64,000 nt of DNA from assembly GCF_030063305.1 (NCBI RefSeq), contig NZ_JASISV010000001.1, positions 1,238,675 through 1,302,674 on the forward strand, in the 5' to 3' direction. This document shows positions 1 to 7,939 of this stretch, piece by piece (position 1 is the stretch's first letter; each line of letters opens with the position of its first letter). The notes under the pieces are model-generated. The model worked only from the letters and a program-made list of their open reading frames with translations, had not been told where the DNA came from and searched no databases. Made by a program: the position numbers and the translations under genes. This DNA is from Salinibacterium sp. G-O1 (lineage in GTDB: Bacteria; Actinomycetota; Actinomycetes; Actinomycetales; Microbacteriaceae).

Positions 1-1
1 G

Positions 2-562
2 GCAGGCTCTCTCAACACGGCAGGACGCACCGCGTGGGCCAGCGTCGAATCACTGCAGCTCAACGACGAGGACGTGGTGCTCGTCAGCGCCGCCGCAGGA
101 GGTGTGGGTGTCATCGCGGTGCAGCTGGCAAAGCGCGCCGGTGCGACGGTCATCGGCTCGGCCTCAGAGTCGAATCACGACTTCCTGCGTTCGCTCGGTG
201 TGATTCCGGTGGCCTACGGGGAGGGCATGGCGGATGCCGTGCGAGCGGTTGCGCCGCAAGGAATCACTGCAGCACTCGACAACTTCGGTCATGGTTTCGT
301 GGATGTCGCGCTCGAACTCGGTGCGCCAGCATCCCGTATCAACACCATCGCCGACTACGAGTCTCCGGAGAAGTACGGCGTTGGCGCGGTGGGGGCGGCC
401 GGCGCGAGTCTTGATGACCTGCGGGAGCTCGCCCTTCTTGTCGCCGCTGGCGCGGTCGACGTTCCGATCGATTCTGTCTTCCCGCTCGAGCGCGCGGCCG
501 ACGCCTATACGCGACTCATCGAGGGTCACCTGCGCGGAAAGATCGTGCTCGTCACGCAGTAG
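2..562 (+). CDS. Quinone oxidoreductase-like MDR-family NADP-dependent reductase, 5'-truncated
   Basis: This is the C-terminal 186 residues of a medium-chain dehydrogenase/reductase; the N-terminal catalytic half lies before the window. The glycine-rich cofactor loop (VLVSAAAGGVGVIAVQLAK, about residues 26-44 of the visible part) is the typical NAD(P)H-binding GGVG motif that follows the TAWASL-like helix of the zinc-independent quinone oxidoreductase group. The C-terminus ends in the family-typical HLRGKIVLV. Members reduce quinones, enones or similar carbonyls with NADPH in the cytoplasm; the substrate cannot be told from this part. The frame is open from base 2 and stops with TAG at 560-562. 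It is convergent with the next gene. The fold is sure, the substrate unknown. Confidence 0.85.
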   Translation, partial: AGSLNTAGRTAWASVESLQLNDEDVVLVSAAAGGVGVIAVQLAKRAGATVIGSASESNHDFLRSLGVIPVAYGEGMADAVRAVAPQGITAALDNFGHGFVDVALELGAPASRINTIADYESPEKYGVGAVGAAGASLDDLRELALLVAAGAVDVPIDSVFPLERAADAYTRLIEGHLRGKIVLVTQ

Positions 563-570
563 CTGCGCGC

Positions 571-930
571 TTACGCGGTAGCGACCGCTACTGCAAGTGC
601 GACTCCCGCGATCAGCACCGCCGCCCCGACGACGGAGCCCAGCACGGCCCAGACGCGCCCGAGTCGAAGGTTGCGCCGAAACGAGAAGGTCGCCGTGATG
701 GCGGTGAGTACCAGGAACACGAACGCGATGATCGCGCAGAACGTGAAGAAGACGATCGCGATCGGCCGCCCGGAACCCGGTTCGGTAGCCCCGATGCTCA
801 CGGCCCACAGGATGATCACCCAGAATCCCGCGATGACCGACAGCACAAAGGACGCGATCCCGAGCGCGATCCCCTTGCGGCTCTCGAGGGGGGAGCGTTC
901 GGCTGCGTTGATGTGAATGTGTTCGCTCAT
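571..930 (-). CDS. Small integral membrane protein, three predicted TM helices
   Basis: A 119-residue protein of unknown function. A short polar N-terminus (MSEHIHINAAERSPLESRKG) is followed by three hydrophobic stretches around residues 21-46, 54-78 and 91-116. It resembles the many DUF4190-like actinobacterial membrane proteins, but I cannot assign it to a family firmly. The frame extends upstream to 1071, but I prefer ATG at 930: the hydrophobic core needs nothing more, and a TACGCT -10-like hexamer lies exactly six bases before it, the leaderless arrangement seen repeatedly in this window. Confidence 0.6.
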   Translation of the reverse strand: MSEHIHINAAERSPLESRKGIALGIASFVLSVIAGFWVIILWAVSIGATEPGSGRPIAIVFFTFCAIIAFVFLVLTAITATFSFRRNLRLGRVWAVLGSVVGAAVLIAGVALAVAVATA

Positions 931-936
931 CGTTCC

Positions 937-942
937 AGCGTA
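937..942 (-). promoter_or_regulatory. -10 element, leaderless-type, for the 571-930 membrane gene
   Basis: On the minus strand TACGCT is followed by six bases and then the ATG at 930. No good -35 is visible. The call rests on the TAnnnT-N6/7-start pattern shared with other genes here. Confidence 0.4.
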
Positions 943-1027
943 ACCGCGGCACCTGCGGAGAGATCCAGAAAACTTTTCAGATTGTTCGGTGCGCGGCAGG
1001 CTCTCCTGAGCGACCGTCTCCACCGGG

Positions 1028-1033
1028 TACGAT
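1028..1033 (+). promoter_or_regulatory. -10 element, leaderless-type, for the 1040 gene
   Basis: TACGAT lies six bases before the ATG at 1040 and there is no Shine-Dalgarno sequence. Transcription would start at or next to the start codon. Confidence 0.45.
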
Positions 1034-1039
1034 CCGTAC

Positions 1040-1441
1040 ATGGCTGACCTCGATCGCAACGACCTCGGCAAGGGCTCAATGAATCAGTACCGCGGGGTGC
1101 TCGTTCCCGCCAATGGTCGGGTGAGAATCCAGCTCGCAGGGAGCAACCCCCACCAGGAAGAACTGAAGCGGATTATCGATAGCGGCGAAGCACCGTTGAC
1201 GACAGCCATGAGCCGCCGATCTCAGCAGCAGGAGGGCGCTGACGCTGAGATCGAGGTGCGGCTGTTCACCGGCACACGCGTGAGCGGCCCGGTGGGGATG
1301 GTGCCCAGAGGCCTTGAGTCCGTGATCGACGAGGCCCTGTCCAGACTCGACATGAAGGGCGAGTCTCAGCGGATTCCGGTGGAGATCGTGAGCAAAATGG
1401 GCGTGCTGAGGGTCGAACTGCTGATGGGTCAGACGCGATAG
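1040..1441 (+). CDS. Hypothetical protein, 133 aa
   Basis: I do not recognise this protein. It has no signal peptide or membrane segment. The second half (about residues 72-130) has alternating hydrophobic strands ending in IPVEIV..MGVLRVELLMG, with VxGPVGMVPRG before it, suggesting a small beta-rich domain somewhat like HIRAN-type folds; that is a guess. The start at 1040 is supported by the TACGAT hexamer six bases upstream. It is divergent from the 571-930 membrane gene, so the two share a 109-bp promoter region. A strong hairpin follows the stop codon. Confidence 0.55.
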   Translation: MADLDRNDLGKGSMNQYRGVLVPANGRVRIQLAGSNPHQEELKRIIDSGEAPLTTAMSRRSQQQEGADAEIEVRLFTGTRVSGPVGMVPRGLESVIDEALSRLDMKGESQRIPVEIVSKMGVLRVELLMGQTR

Positions 1442-1456
1442 CGCGTTTAAAGATTT

Positions 1457-1487
1457 GGTGGCCGGTCGTGTTGCACGACCGGCCACC
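1457..1487 (+). terminator. Perfect 14-bp stem with 3-base loop after the 1040 gene
   Basis: ggtggccggtcgtg (1457-1470) pairs perfectly with cacgaccggccacc (1474-1487) around a TTG loop, 16 bases after the stop codon. There is no U-tract, as is common for actinobacterial terminators, so it may act as a terminator or an mRNA 3'-end stabiliser. The rest of 1488-1677 shows no other gene or motif I can support. Confidence 0.55.
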
Positions 1488-1677
1488 CGAGTCGACCGGC
1501 CCCCGCCGGTCTCTCTCGTAAAGCGGACCCGAATATGCCGCCCCGAGAATTCTCTGGAAGTGTCAGGCTTCGTTGCCTGCCACTGTGTTCCTCTGTACAA
1601 GTCATCCGGTCCGGATTCCCTTTCGGTTTGTGCCCAGTTAGGGGGGTACGCGTCGGCGTCGAGATTGTGTCCCCCGC

Positions 1678-2655
1678 ATGGGGGACATTTTGCGTGACGA
1701 CGAGGACGTGAGCCTATATCGTTTCCGTGTGACAAGTGGCGGCCCAGACCCAGACTCGAATTCCCTCGAGGCCTACGACGCTGACTGGTTTTTGGCTCAA
1801 CTGACCGGTCGCGATCCCGCGGAGGTGCGAGCATCGGTGGCCGCGTCGCATCCCGAGCCGTCGCTTACCGCAGAGACCTCTGTTGCGGAGTCGAAGCCCG
1901 TCGCGAGAACCGCGAGAACCGCGACCTCAAGCTCGCCTGCCAAGCCGGCCATGGTGGCTACCGCTTTCACGCCCCCATTGCCTGCCATTGTCGAGAGCGT
2001 TGAAACGGACGTGCTCCCGATTGCAGCGGCGGATGTGACCTCCACCGCTGTCTCGCCTACCGTCGCCGAGGCGATCGGCGCGGCTCACGTTGACTGGCTC
2101 ACGCGGGGCCGGAACGGTGCCACGCGCATGTTCCGGCGGCCTGTCGCAGTTCGACGGCGAGTTGCCACAATCTCGACGCTGGCAGTCGTCGCACTGGTTG
2201 CGGGAACCTGGGTCGCGGTGGCGGCAGCGCCTTCCCCTCAGGCCGGGCCTGTTGAGGCGGGATCGGAATCCGGCAGCACGGATGGGGCGCCGACGTCCCG
2301 TGAGAATGAATTGCCGACGCTGCCATTGGGCACAGAGCCGTCGGTGAAGGTCGAGCGCGGATTGGCTGCCCCCGAGGGCGTTCGGTCGTCGCCCGGCTCA
2401 GACAAGACACCGAGCAAGGATCTGCTCGGAACCCCTCCCAAGTCGCCAACGGCGTCAGGCTCCCCGGCCGCGACGCAACCACCCACCACCAGTCCGAGTC
2501 CGACGCCATCCCCGACAGCCACGCCAACGCCAACTCCGACGCCTGACCCGACCCCGGATCCCACACCTGACCCGACCCCGGATCCCACACTTGACCCGAC
2601 CCCGGACCCGACTCCGGATCCTGATCCGACGCCCGCCGAAGAGCCGAACCCCTGA
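1678..2655 (+). CDS. Single-pass membrane protein with long Pro/Thr/Asp repeat tail
   Basis: A 325-residue protein of unknown function. An N-terminal cytoplasmic region of about 160 residues, rich in Ala/Val/Glu, contains a conserved-looking segment (LEAYDADWFLAQLTGRDPAE, about residues 31-50). One transmembrane helix lies at about 163-184, preceded by an Arg-rich stretch (RRPVAVRRR). The outside part is low complexity and ends in repeated PTPTPTPDPTPDP units from about residue 285, typical of wall-spanning stalks in Gram-positives. ATG 1678 and GTG 1708 are both possible starts; neither has a clear ribosome binding site, so the N-terminus is uncertain. It could be a wall-associated sensor or scaffold, but nothing in the sequence proves that. 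Confidence 0.6.
   Translation: MGDILRDDEDVSLYRFRVTSGGPDPDSNSLEAYDADWFLAQLTGRDPAEVRASVAASHPEPSLTAETSVAESKPVARTARTATSSSPAKPAMVATAFTPPLPAIVESVETDVLPIAAADVTSTAVSPTVAEAIGAAHVDWLTRGRNGATRMFRRPVAVRRRVATISTLAVVALVAGTWVAVAAAPSPQAGPVEAGSESGSTDGAPTSRENELPTLPLGTEPSVKVERGLAAPEGVRSSPGSDKTPSKDLLGTPPKSPTASGSPAATQPPTTSPSPTPSPTATPTPTPTPDPTPDPTPDPTPDPTLDPTPDPTPDPDPTPAEEPNP
2542..2613 (+). repeat. 24-bp tandem repeat, three copies, coding for PDPTPDPT units
   Basis: Units begin at 2542, 2566 and 2590. The first two are identical and the third differs at a few bases. They encode the aspartate-proline-threonine tail of the preceding membrane protein and are a likely site of copy-number variation. Confidence 0.8.
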
Positions 2656-2780
2656 GATCGTCACACCGGATTGGCCCGAATAGCGGCATGTCCGCGACGC
2701 GCTGGGTGCAGCGTTCCTATGTCATTGTGCCGCTGCACTGGTAGTCTGGGTTCGTTACAAACGGAGCAGGCAGGCAAGAA

Positions 2781-2880
2781 GCTGGTCACCGGTGGTGAAT
2801 TACTGAACGGCAGCGTACGAAAAGCTGCAGGGTTCAGTGACTTTCTACTGTTGGCCAGACATGCGCCCCCCTCTCGGGCA
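2781..2880 (+). ncRNA. Structured leader of pnp, candidate Actino-pnp motif
   Basis: The 367 bases between the upstream stop and pnp hold no gene. Within them ACTGAAC (2802-2808) pairs with GTTCAGT (2832-2838), enclosing GCAGC (2810-2814) with GCTGC (2824-2828). Both are enclosed by CTGGTC (2782-2787) with GGCCAG (2853-2858). A further GCCC...GGGC hairpin with a C-rich loop sits near 2864-2879. A conserved RNA called the Actino-pnp motif is known from the 5' UTRs of actinobacterial pnp genes. The position fits, but I have not matched the consensus. An autoregulatory RNase III/PNPase target is the natural role. Confidence 0.5.
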
Positions 2881-3022
2881 GCGTCGACATTGACGTGCGC
2901 GCGTACACACCGTGTCATCCACGGCTACGTGTCATCAAACCCGCTCCTGCTCTGCGTTTAGATAACGCCGATGAGTCGCCAGCCACACGGGCCAGCGACA
3001 TTAAACAAAGGAGAAACCCCCC

Positions 3023-5305
3023 TTGGAGGGTCCAGAAATCACGTCAGCCGAAGCCGTTCTCGATAACGGTAAGTTCGGCACCCGCACGGTTCGTTTTGAG
3101 ACCGGTCGACTCGCTCAGCAGGCACAGGGTGCCGTTGCCGCGTACCTCGACGAAGACACCATGATCCTGTCAGCCACCAGCGCAGGAAAGCACCCGCGCG
3201 ACGGGTTCGACTTCTTCCCCCTCACGGTGGATGTGGAAGAGCGTTCGTACGCAGCAGGCAAGATCCCAGGAAGCTTCTTCCGCCGCGAGGGTCGCCCGTC
3301 GACGGAGGCCATCCTGGTCTGCCGTCTGATCGACCGCCCGCTTCGCCCGACCTTCGTGGAGGGCCTCCGCAACGAGGTCCAGATCGTCATCACGGTGCTG
3401 TCCATCGCACCCGACGAGTTCTACGACGCGCTTGCGATCAACGCAGCGTCACTCAGCACCCAGATCTCCGGTCTTCCGTTCTACGGACCGGTCGGTGGCA
3501 TCCGCCTCGCCCTCATCGGCGACCAGTGGGTTGCATTCCCCAAGCACAGCCAGCTCGCTGACGCTGTGTTCGACCTCACCGTCGCGGGCCGCCTCGTCAC
3601 AGACGAGAACGGCAACGAGGACATCGCCATCATGATGGTGGAGGCCGAAGCAACCGAGGGCAGCTGGGAGCTCATCAAGGCAGGTGCAACGAAGCCGGAT
3701 GAGGCTATCGTCGCGCAGGGCCTCGAAGCATCCAAGCCCTTCCTCAAGCAGCTCATCAAGGCACAGCAGCAGGTTGCGTCGACCGCGGCCAAGCCCATCA
3801 AGGACTTCCCGCTGTTCCCGCCCTACCAGCAGGCCACCTACGATTCCGTTGCCGGACTCGCCTGGGAAGACCTCAAGGGTGTGTACCAGATCGCAGACAA
3901 GGTCGAGCGCCAGAACGCTGACGACCTACTGAAGGATCGCGTCAAGGGCCACGTCGCCGCCGAGGTCGAGGCCGAGCGCCTTCCCGCCTCAGCCAACGCC
4001 GAGGTTTCCGCTGCGTACAAGAGCGTGTCGAAGAAGGTCATGCGTAACCGCGTGCTGACCGAGGGCGTCCGCATCGACGGCCGTGGCCTGACCGACATCC
4101 GTGCGCTCGACGCGGAGGTGCAGGTCATCCCGCGCGTTCACGGTTCCGCGATCTTCCAGCGCGGCGAGACCCAGATCCTGGGCGTCACCACGCTGAACAT
4201 GCTCAAGATGGAGCAGCAGATCGACTCGCTGAACCCCGTCACGAAGAAGCGTTACCTCCACCACTACAACTTCCCGCCCTACTCGACGGGTGAGACCGGT
4301 CGTGTTGGTTCGCCGAAGCGTCGCGAGATCGGGCACGGCTTCCTTGCCGAGCGCGCACTCGTTCCGGTGCTCCCGTCACGTGAAGACTTCCCTTACGCGA
4401 TCCGCCAGGTATCCGAGGCTCTCGGTTCCAACGGTTCAACGTCGATGGGTTCCGTCTGCGCGTCAACCCTGTCGCTGCTCAACGCCGGTGTGCCGCTGCG
4501 CGCACCCGTTGCCGGCATCGCCATGGGGCTCATCTCCGATGACGTCGACGGACAGGTTCGCTACGCGGCTCTGACCGACATCCTCGGTGCTGAAGACGCC
4601 CTCGGCGACATGGACTTCAAGGTCGCAGGTACCTCGGAGTTCGTCACCGCGATCCAGCTCGACACGAAGCTCGCCGGCCTTCCGTCGAGCGTTCTTGACG
4701 GCGCGCTGAAGCAGGCGAAGGAGGCTCGCACCGCGATCCTCGCCGTCATCAACGCTGCGATCGACGCTCCCGACGAGATGGCGCCTACCGCGCCTCGCGT
4801 CATCAGCGTTCAGATCCCGGTCGACAAGATCGGTGAACTGATCGGCCCGAAGGGCAAGACGATCAACCAGATCCAGGATGACACTGGCGCTGACATCTCC
4901 ATCGAGGACAACGGAACCGTCTACATCGGTGCCGTCGACGGTCCGTCGGCTGAGGCAGCTCGTGCCGCAGTCAACGCGATCGCGAACCCGCTGAACCCCG
5001 AGGTTGGTGAGCGTTTCCTCGGAACCGTCGTCAAGCTCGCGACATTCGGTGCGTTTGTCTCGCTCACCCCCGGCAAGGACGGCCTGCTGCACATCAGCGA
5101 GGTTCGTAAGCTCGCCGGTGGCAAGCGCGTCGAGAACGTCGAAGACGTGCTCGCTGTCGGCCAGAAGATCCAGGTCGAGATCACCAAGATTGACGACCGC
5201 GGAAAGCTATCGCTCGCTCCCGTCGACGATGCTGCTGAAACCGCTGACACCGACAGCTCTGCTGCCGCGTCGGACGGTCCGGAAGCACCCGCCGAAGGAG
5301 AGTAG
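3023..5305 (+). CDS. pnp: Polyribonucleotide nucleotidyltransferase (PNPase)
   Basis: A 760-residue phosphorolytic 3'-5' exoribonuclease that degrades mRNA to nucleoside diphosphates and also tails RNA. It has two RNase PH-like cores (about 10-150 and 335-560; GSxxRREIGHG-type motif in the second) joined by the helical domain. A KH domain follows at about 592-650 ([15 protein letters not shown]) and an S1 domain at about 658-730 ([15 protein letters not shown]). The tail is acidic and Ala-rich. The start is TTG at 3023: AAAGGAG lies nine bases upstream and MEGPEI is the usual N-terminus in related Actinobacteria. The rpsO gene usually found upstream is absent. A structured leader precedes it and a strong terminator follows. 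Confidence 0.97.
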   Translation: MEGPEITSAEAVLDNGKFGTRTVRFETGRLAQQAQGAVAAYLDEDTMILSATSAGKHPRDGFDFFPLTVDVEERSYAAGKIPGSFFRREGRPSTEAILVCRLIDRPLRPTFVEGLRNEVQIVITVLSIAPDEFYDALAINAASLSTQISGLPFYGPVGGIRLALIGDQWVAFPKHSQLADAVFDLTVAGRLVTDENGNEDIAIMMVEAEATEGSWELIKAGATKPDEAIVAQGLEASKPFLKQLIKAQQQVASTAAKPIKDFPLFPPYQQATYDSVAGLAWEDLKGVYQIADKVERQNADDLLKDRVKGHVAAEVEAERLPASANAEVSAAYKSVSKKVMRNRVLTEGVRIDGRGLTDIRALDAEVQVIPRVHGSAIFQRGETQILGVTTLNMLKMEQQIDSLNPVTKKRYLHHYNFPPYSTGETGRVGSPKRREIGHGFLAERALVPVLPSREDFPYAIRQVSEALGSNGSTSMGSVCASTLSLLNAGVPLRAPVAGIAMGLISDDVDGQVRYAALTDILGAEDALGDMDFKVAGTSEFVTAIQLDTKLAGLPSSVLDGALKQAKEARTAILAVINAAIDAPDEMAPTAPRVISVQIPVDKIGELIGPKGKTINQIQDDTGADISIEDNGTVYIGAVDGPSAEAARAAVNAIANPLNPEVGERFLGTVVKLATFGAFVSLTPGKDGLLHISEVRKLAGGKRVENVEDVLAVGQKIQVEITKIDDRGKLSLAPVDDAAETADTDSSAAASDGPEAPAEGE

Positions 5306-5355
5306 CGACATAGATCTGCGCGGGGCCTCTCGCCAGGCGCTCGCGTAAGACACTA

Positions 5356-5385
5356 GGGCCCATCCCTTCGGGGGTGGGCCCTTTT
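5356..5385 (+). terminator. Rho-independent terminator of pnp
   Basis: An 11-bp GC-rich stem (5356-5366 with 5371-5381, one G-U pair) closed by a TTCG tetraloop and followed directly by TTTT. It ends the pnp transcript before the convergent YbhB-like gene. Confidence 0.9.
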
Positions 5386-5399
5386 GCGTGCCCGTGAGC

Positions 5400-5933
5400 C
5401 TAGACGGAAGTTTCGGAAACGCCGGTGAGCTGCGCGCGGGCGACGGTATGCCCGAACATCTTGAATCCCAGAATCGCGGGCGTGCTGCCCTCGGGTACCT
5501 CCAGACGTTCGACGTCGAGCGCACTCAGAGTGAATACATACCTGTGCTCGCCGTGGCCAGCAGGGGGAGCAGCTCCGATGAAGCGCTCGAGCCTCTCTTC
5601 GTTGGGCAGCGTGATCGCACCAGAGGGGAGCAGGTTGGCATCGGGTCGACCCGAATCCTGCGGGAGGGACGACACGTTCGGCGGAATGTTGTAGACCGCC
5701 CAGTGCCAATATCCGCTCCCGGTGGGGGCATCCGGATCGTAGACGGTCAGTGCGAAGCTCTTGGTGCCGGATGGCGCACCATCCCAGTGCAGCGTCGGTG
5801 ACCTGTCTTCGCCGCCCGCGTTGGAAATTCCCGATCTCGCCCACTGGGGGAGTGTGTCGCCCTCGGTGAAGTCCGGACTTGAGAGCGTGAAAAGAGGGAC
5901 CTCGGGGAGTCGCCAGTTGGGATCGTTTGTCAT
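5400..5933 (-). CDS. YbhB/YbcL family Raf kinase inhibitor-like protein (PEBP family)
   Basis: A 177-residue member of the phosphatidylethanolamine-binding protein family. Seen: the DPDAP loop followed by GYWHWAVYNIP, and GHGEHRYVFTLSALD, which together form the ligand pocket of bacterial YbhB/YbcL proteins. The cellular role of the bacterial proteins is not established. The open frame runs on upstream to 6788, but homology begins at MTNDPNWRLPE. ATG 5933 has AAAGG six bases upstream, so I take that start. There is no signal peptide, so it is probably cytoplasmic. It is part of a three-gene insertion between pnp and the M16 protease. Confidence 0.85.
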   Translation of the reverse strand: MTNDPNWRLPEVPLFTLSSPDFTEGDTLPQWARSGISNAGGEDRSPTLHWDGAPSGTKSFALTVYDPDAPTGSGYWHWAVYNIPPNVSSLPQDSGRPDANLLPSGAITLPNEERLERFIGAAPPAGHGEHRYVFTLSALDVERLEVPEGSTPAILGFKMFGHTVARAQLTGVSETSV

Positions 5934-6191
5934 CGGCAGCCTTTCGCGGGTGGGTGTTGCCACTTCCGAGGCTAGCTGGTGACCGCTTCGCAATCCTTCG
6001 ATACAGACAGGTAACGATTTCCCGCGCGATGTTTCGCTTGGCGACGCGGCGGTCATAGGGTGAAGAGACCTTGGAGAGAACGAGTGACCCGGCTCGAGAA
6101 GAAGCAATTTGGCGTCAGGAAGAGTGACGCAGCGCGAAATGGCGCACACGCTGGCGTCCTGGATAAGACCGCGCCCACCACGATCCCGGCT

Positions 6192-7139
6192 ATGACCGCC
6201 CCGATTACAATCGGACCAACCCGACTTCGTGTGGTCGGCAACTCCGACCTCAGGGTCTACCCGATTGCGATCAGCGGCAATGTCTTCGGATGGACGGCAG
6301 ACGACGATGCTGCCCACCGCATCCTCGATTCCTATGTCGCGCATGGGGGCAACTTCATCGACACGGCCGATTCTTACGCGGCCGGGCGCAGCGAAACCAT
6401 GATCGGTAACTGGATGAAGTCCCGGCGCAATCGCTCCAATCTGGTGGTTGCCACCAAGGTCGGCAAAAGCGCGGAGAATCCAGGCCTTAGGGCTCGAGTG
6501 CTGACGCGCGCCGTGAATGCGTCTCTCGACAGGCTTGGCGTGCAGCACATCGACCTGCTCTACCTGCACATCGACGACACCGAGGTGGACTTCGAAGAGA
6601 CGCTGCTCGCTGTTGACGAACTGATCAGGGCGGGAAAGGTGCGCTTTTTCGGGGGATCCGACCACACCGGTAACCGGCTGATCGAGGCACGAATTGCCTC
6701 GGCGATGGTCGGGGTGGCGCCGATGGTCGCCCTTCAGAATCACTACAACCTCATGCATCGCCGCGAGTACGAAGGCGATCTGGCGCATGTGGCCGCCCAG
6801 CAGCGGCTCGGTGTCATGCCGAGGTTCGCGCTTGCCAGTGGCTTCCTGACGGGCAAATACCGACAGAAGTCAGATTTGGCGGACAGCCCGCGTGGGGAAG
6901 AGGTGGCCAAATACCTCACCCGGCGCGGACTGCGGGTGCTCTCGACTCTCGATTCGATTGCGCAGGAGCACGATTCGAGCGTTGCATCAGTTGCGTTGGC
7001 GTGGTTGCTGGTGAAACCAAACGTGGTTGCGCCAGTGGTTTCTGCATCGCACGCAGAACAGGTGGATGACCTCGCGGCAGCCACGAGGCTCCAGCTCACG
7101 CGACACCAGGTCAGTGAGCTGGACCGAGTGTCTCGCTAG
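6192..7139 (+). CDS. Aldo/keto reductase
   Basis: A 315-residue NADPH-dependent oxidoreductase with the AKR TIM barrel. Seen: GGNFIDTADSYAAGRSE (catalytic Asp and Tyr), LVVATKVGK (catalytic Lys), HIDLLYLHIDD (catalytic His), and a C-terminal phosphate-binding segment. It resembles the YajO/Tas-like AKRs that reduce aldehydes or ketones; the substrate is unknown. The frame is open from 6060, and GTG 6084 has a passable ribosome site, but family alignment begins near MTAPITIGPTRLR. I therefore choose ATG 6192, with an imperfect CACGAT hexamer seven bases upstream. It is convergent with the TetR gene six bases away, which may regulate it. Confidence 0.85.
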   Translation: MTAPITIGPTRLRVVGNSDLRVYPIAISGNVFGWTADDDAAHRILDSYVAHGGNFIDTADSYAAGRSETMIGNWMKSRRNRSNLVVATKVGKSAENPGLRARVLTRAVNASLDRLGVQHIDLLYLHIDDTEVDFEETLLAVDELIRAGKVRFFGGSDHTGNRLIEARIASAMVGVAPMVALQNHYNLMHRREYEGDLAHVAAQQRLGVMPRFALASGFLTGKYRQKSDLADSPRGEEVAKYLTRRGLRVLSTLDSIAQEHDSSVASVALAWLLVKPNVVAPVVSASHAEQVDDLAAATRLQLTRHQVSELDRVSR

Positions 7140-7145
7140 CAGCGA

Positions 7146-7757
7146 CTACGCGTTGGTGGACTCGGCGAGCACGCGATTGGTGATGCGGGTGAGAGCAGCT
7201 GACGCAGCGATGGAGTCTCCCGCGTAGCCGCCGGTGAATGCGCCATCTCTGGCGAGCAGCAGCTCGTCGGCCGCATCCCCTGGGACGGGGTGGCCCATGT
7301 CACGCAGCAGGTTCTCCAGGGTGTCGGTGTACCACTCACGGTGCATGGTCACGATTTTGCGCACAGGGTGGTCCTGCTGGGGAAACTCGGCTGCGGCGTT
7401 GATGAACGCGCAGCCGCGGAATCCGACGCTGTCAATCTCGGCGATGATGGATGCCACGAACTCACGAAGCGCAATCTTGGGTGTCGCGGCCGCCGCGATA
7501 ATCGCTCCCAGCTCTGCAACGGCGTGGGTGTGTCGGTGAGAGATGTACTCGAGGATGAGGTTGTCTTTTGCGCGGTAGTGCTTGTAGAAGGTCGCTTTCG
7601 TGACCGACGACGCGCTGATGATCCTGTCAACACCCACGTTTCGGATGCCGTCCTCGTAGAACAAAACATTCACCGTGTCGAGGATGCGGCCTTTCGCCGG
7701 AGCGCGCTGTGCAGGTGCAACCAGATCAACGATGTTGATTGCGTCAATAACTGTCAC
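7146..7757 (-). CDS. TetR family transcriptional regulator
   Basis: A 203-residue one-component regulator. The N-terminal DNA-binding domain (about residues 20-70) contains the helix-turn-helix VDRIISASSVTKATFYKHYRAK. The C-terminal helical domain, including GFRGCAFINAAAEF, resembles the LmrA/YxaF-like TetR group that senses small hydrophobic compounds. The start is GTG 7757 with AAGGAG seven bases upstream. A near-perfect palindrome at 7851-7874 in its upstream region is the likely operator, so it probably represses itself and perhaps the divergent M16 protease gene or the neighbouring aldo/keto reductase. Confidence 0.9.
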   Translation of the reverse strand: MTVIDAINIVDLVAPAQRAPAKGRILDTVNVLFYEDGIRNVGVDRIISASSVTKATFYKHYRAKDNLILEYISHRHTHAVAELGAIIAAAATPKIALREFVASIIAEIDSVGFRGCAFINAAAEFPQQDHPVRKIVTMHREWYTDTLENLLRDMGHPVPGDAADELLLARDGAFTGGYAGDSIAASAALTRITNRVLAESTNA

Positions 7758-7779
7758 AGCGCGACTCCTTAGTGGTGAT

Positions 7780-7809
7780 GCACGACAGCTGTCGGGGTGG
7801 CTGTCGTGC
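7780..7809. repeat. 10-bp inverted repeat in the TetR 5' region
   Basis: gcacgacagc (7780-7789) and gctgtcgtgc (7800-7809) pair perfectly around ten bases. It lies between the TetR start codon and its likely operator, so it would form a hairpin in the TetR mRNA leader or serve as a second protein site. Confidence 0.5.
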
Positions 7810-7850
7810 GCAGGCTTCGGGTGCCTGCGATATACCGTAGCAGGATGAGG

Positions 7851-7874
7851 ACAGACAGACCAGTCTGTTTGTCC
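7851..7874. promoter_or_regulatory. Probable TetR operator palindrome
   Basis: Half-sites gacagacagac (7851-7861) and gtctgtttgtc (7864-7874) are inverted around a two-base centre and match at 10 of 11 positions. The core AGAC-CA-GTCT is like operators of LmrA/YxaF-type TetR repressors. It lies 94 bp upstream of the TetR start and 66 bp upstream of the M16 protease start. Confidence 0.65.
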
Positions 7875-7927
7875 GCTTTTTGTCCCCCCACTTTGCGGGG
7901 CAGGCCGTCAGCAGACGTGCCATGACA

Positions 7928-7933
7928 TAGGCT
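7928..7933 (+). promoter_or_regulatory. -10 element, leaderless-type, for the M16 protease gene
   Basis: TAGGCT is followed by six bases and then GTG at 7940. The apparent ribosome site GGGAGG overlaps that GTG and so cannot serve it, which favours leaderless initiation. Confidence 0.4.
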
Positions 7934-7939
7934 CGGGAG

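Noticed and set aside
2863..3022. C-runs (CCCCCC) near 2865-2871 and 3017-3022 suggesting a 6C-type RNA.
   Set aside because: The two C-runs do not sit in two adjacent hairpin loops as the 6C RNA requires; the pnp leader explanation is simpler.
6060..6191. Possible N-terminal extension of the aldo/keto reductase from GTG 6060 or 6084.
   Set aside because: The extension is basic and unlike the family; the domain begins at about 6192. GTG 6084 does have a fair ribosome site, so this is not fully excluded.
5934..6788. Upstream extension of the YbhB-like frame to 462 residues.
   Set aside because: The extra part is antisense to the aldo/keto reductase and has no homology. ATG 5933 has a ribosome site.
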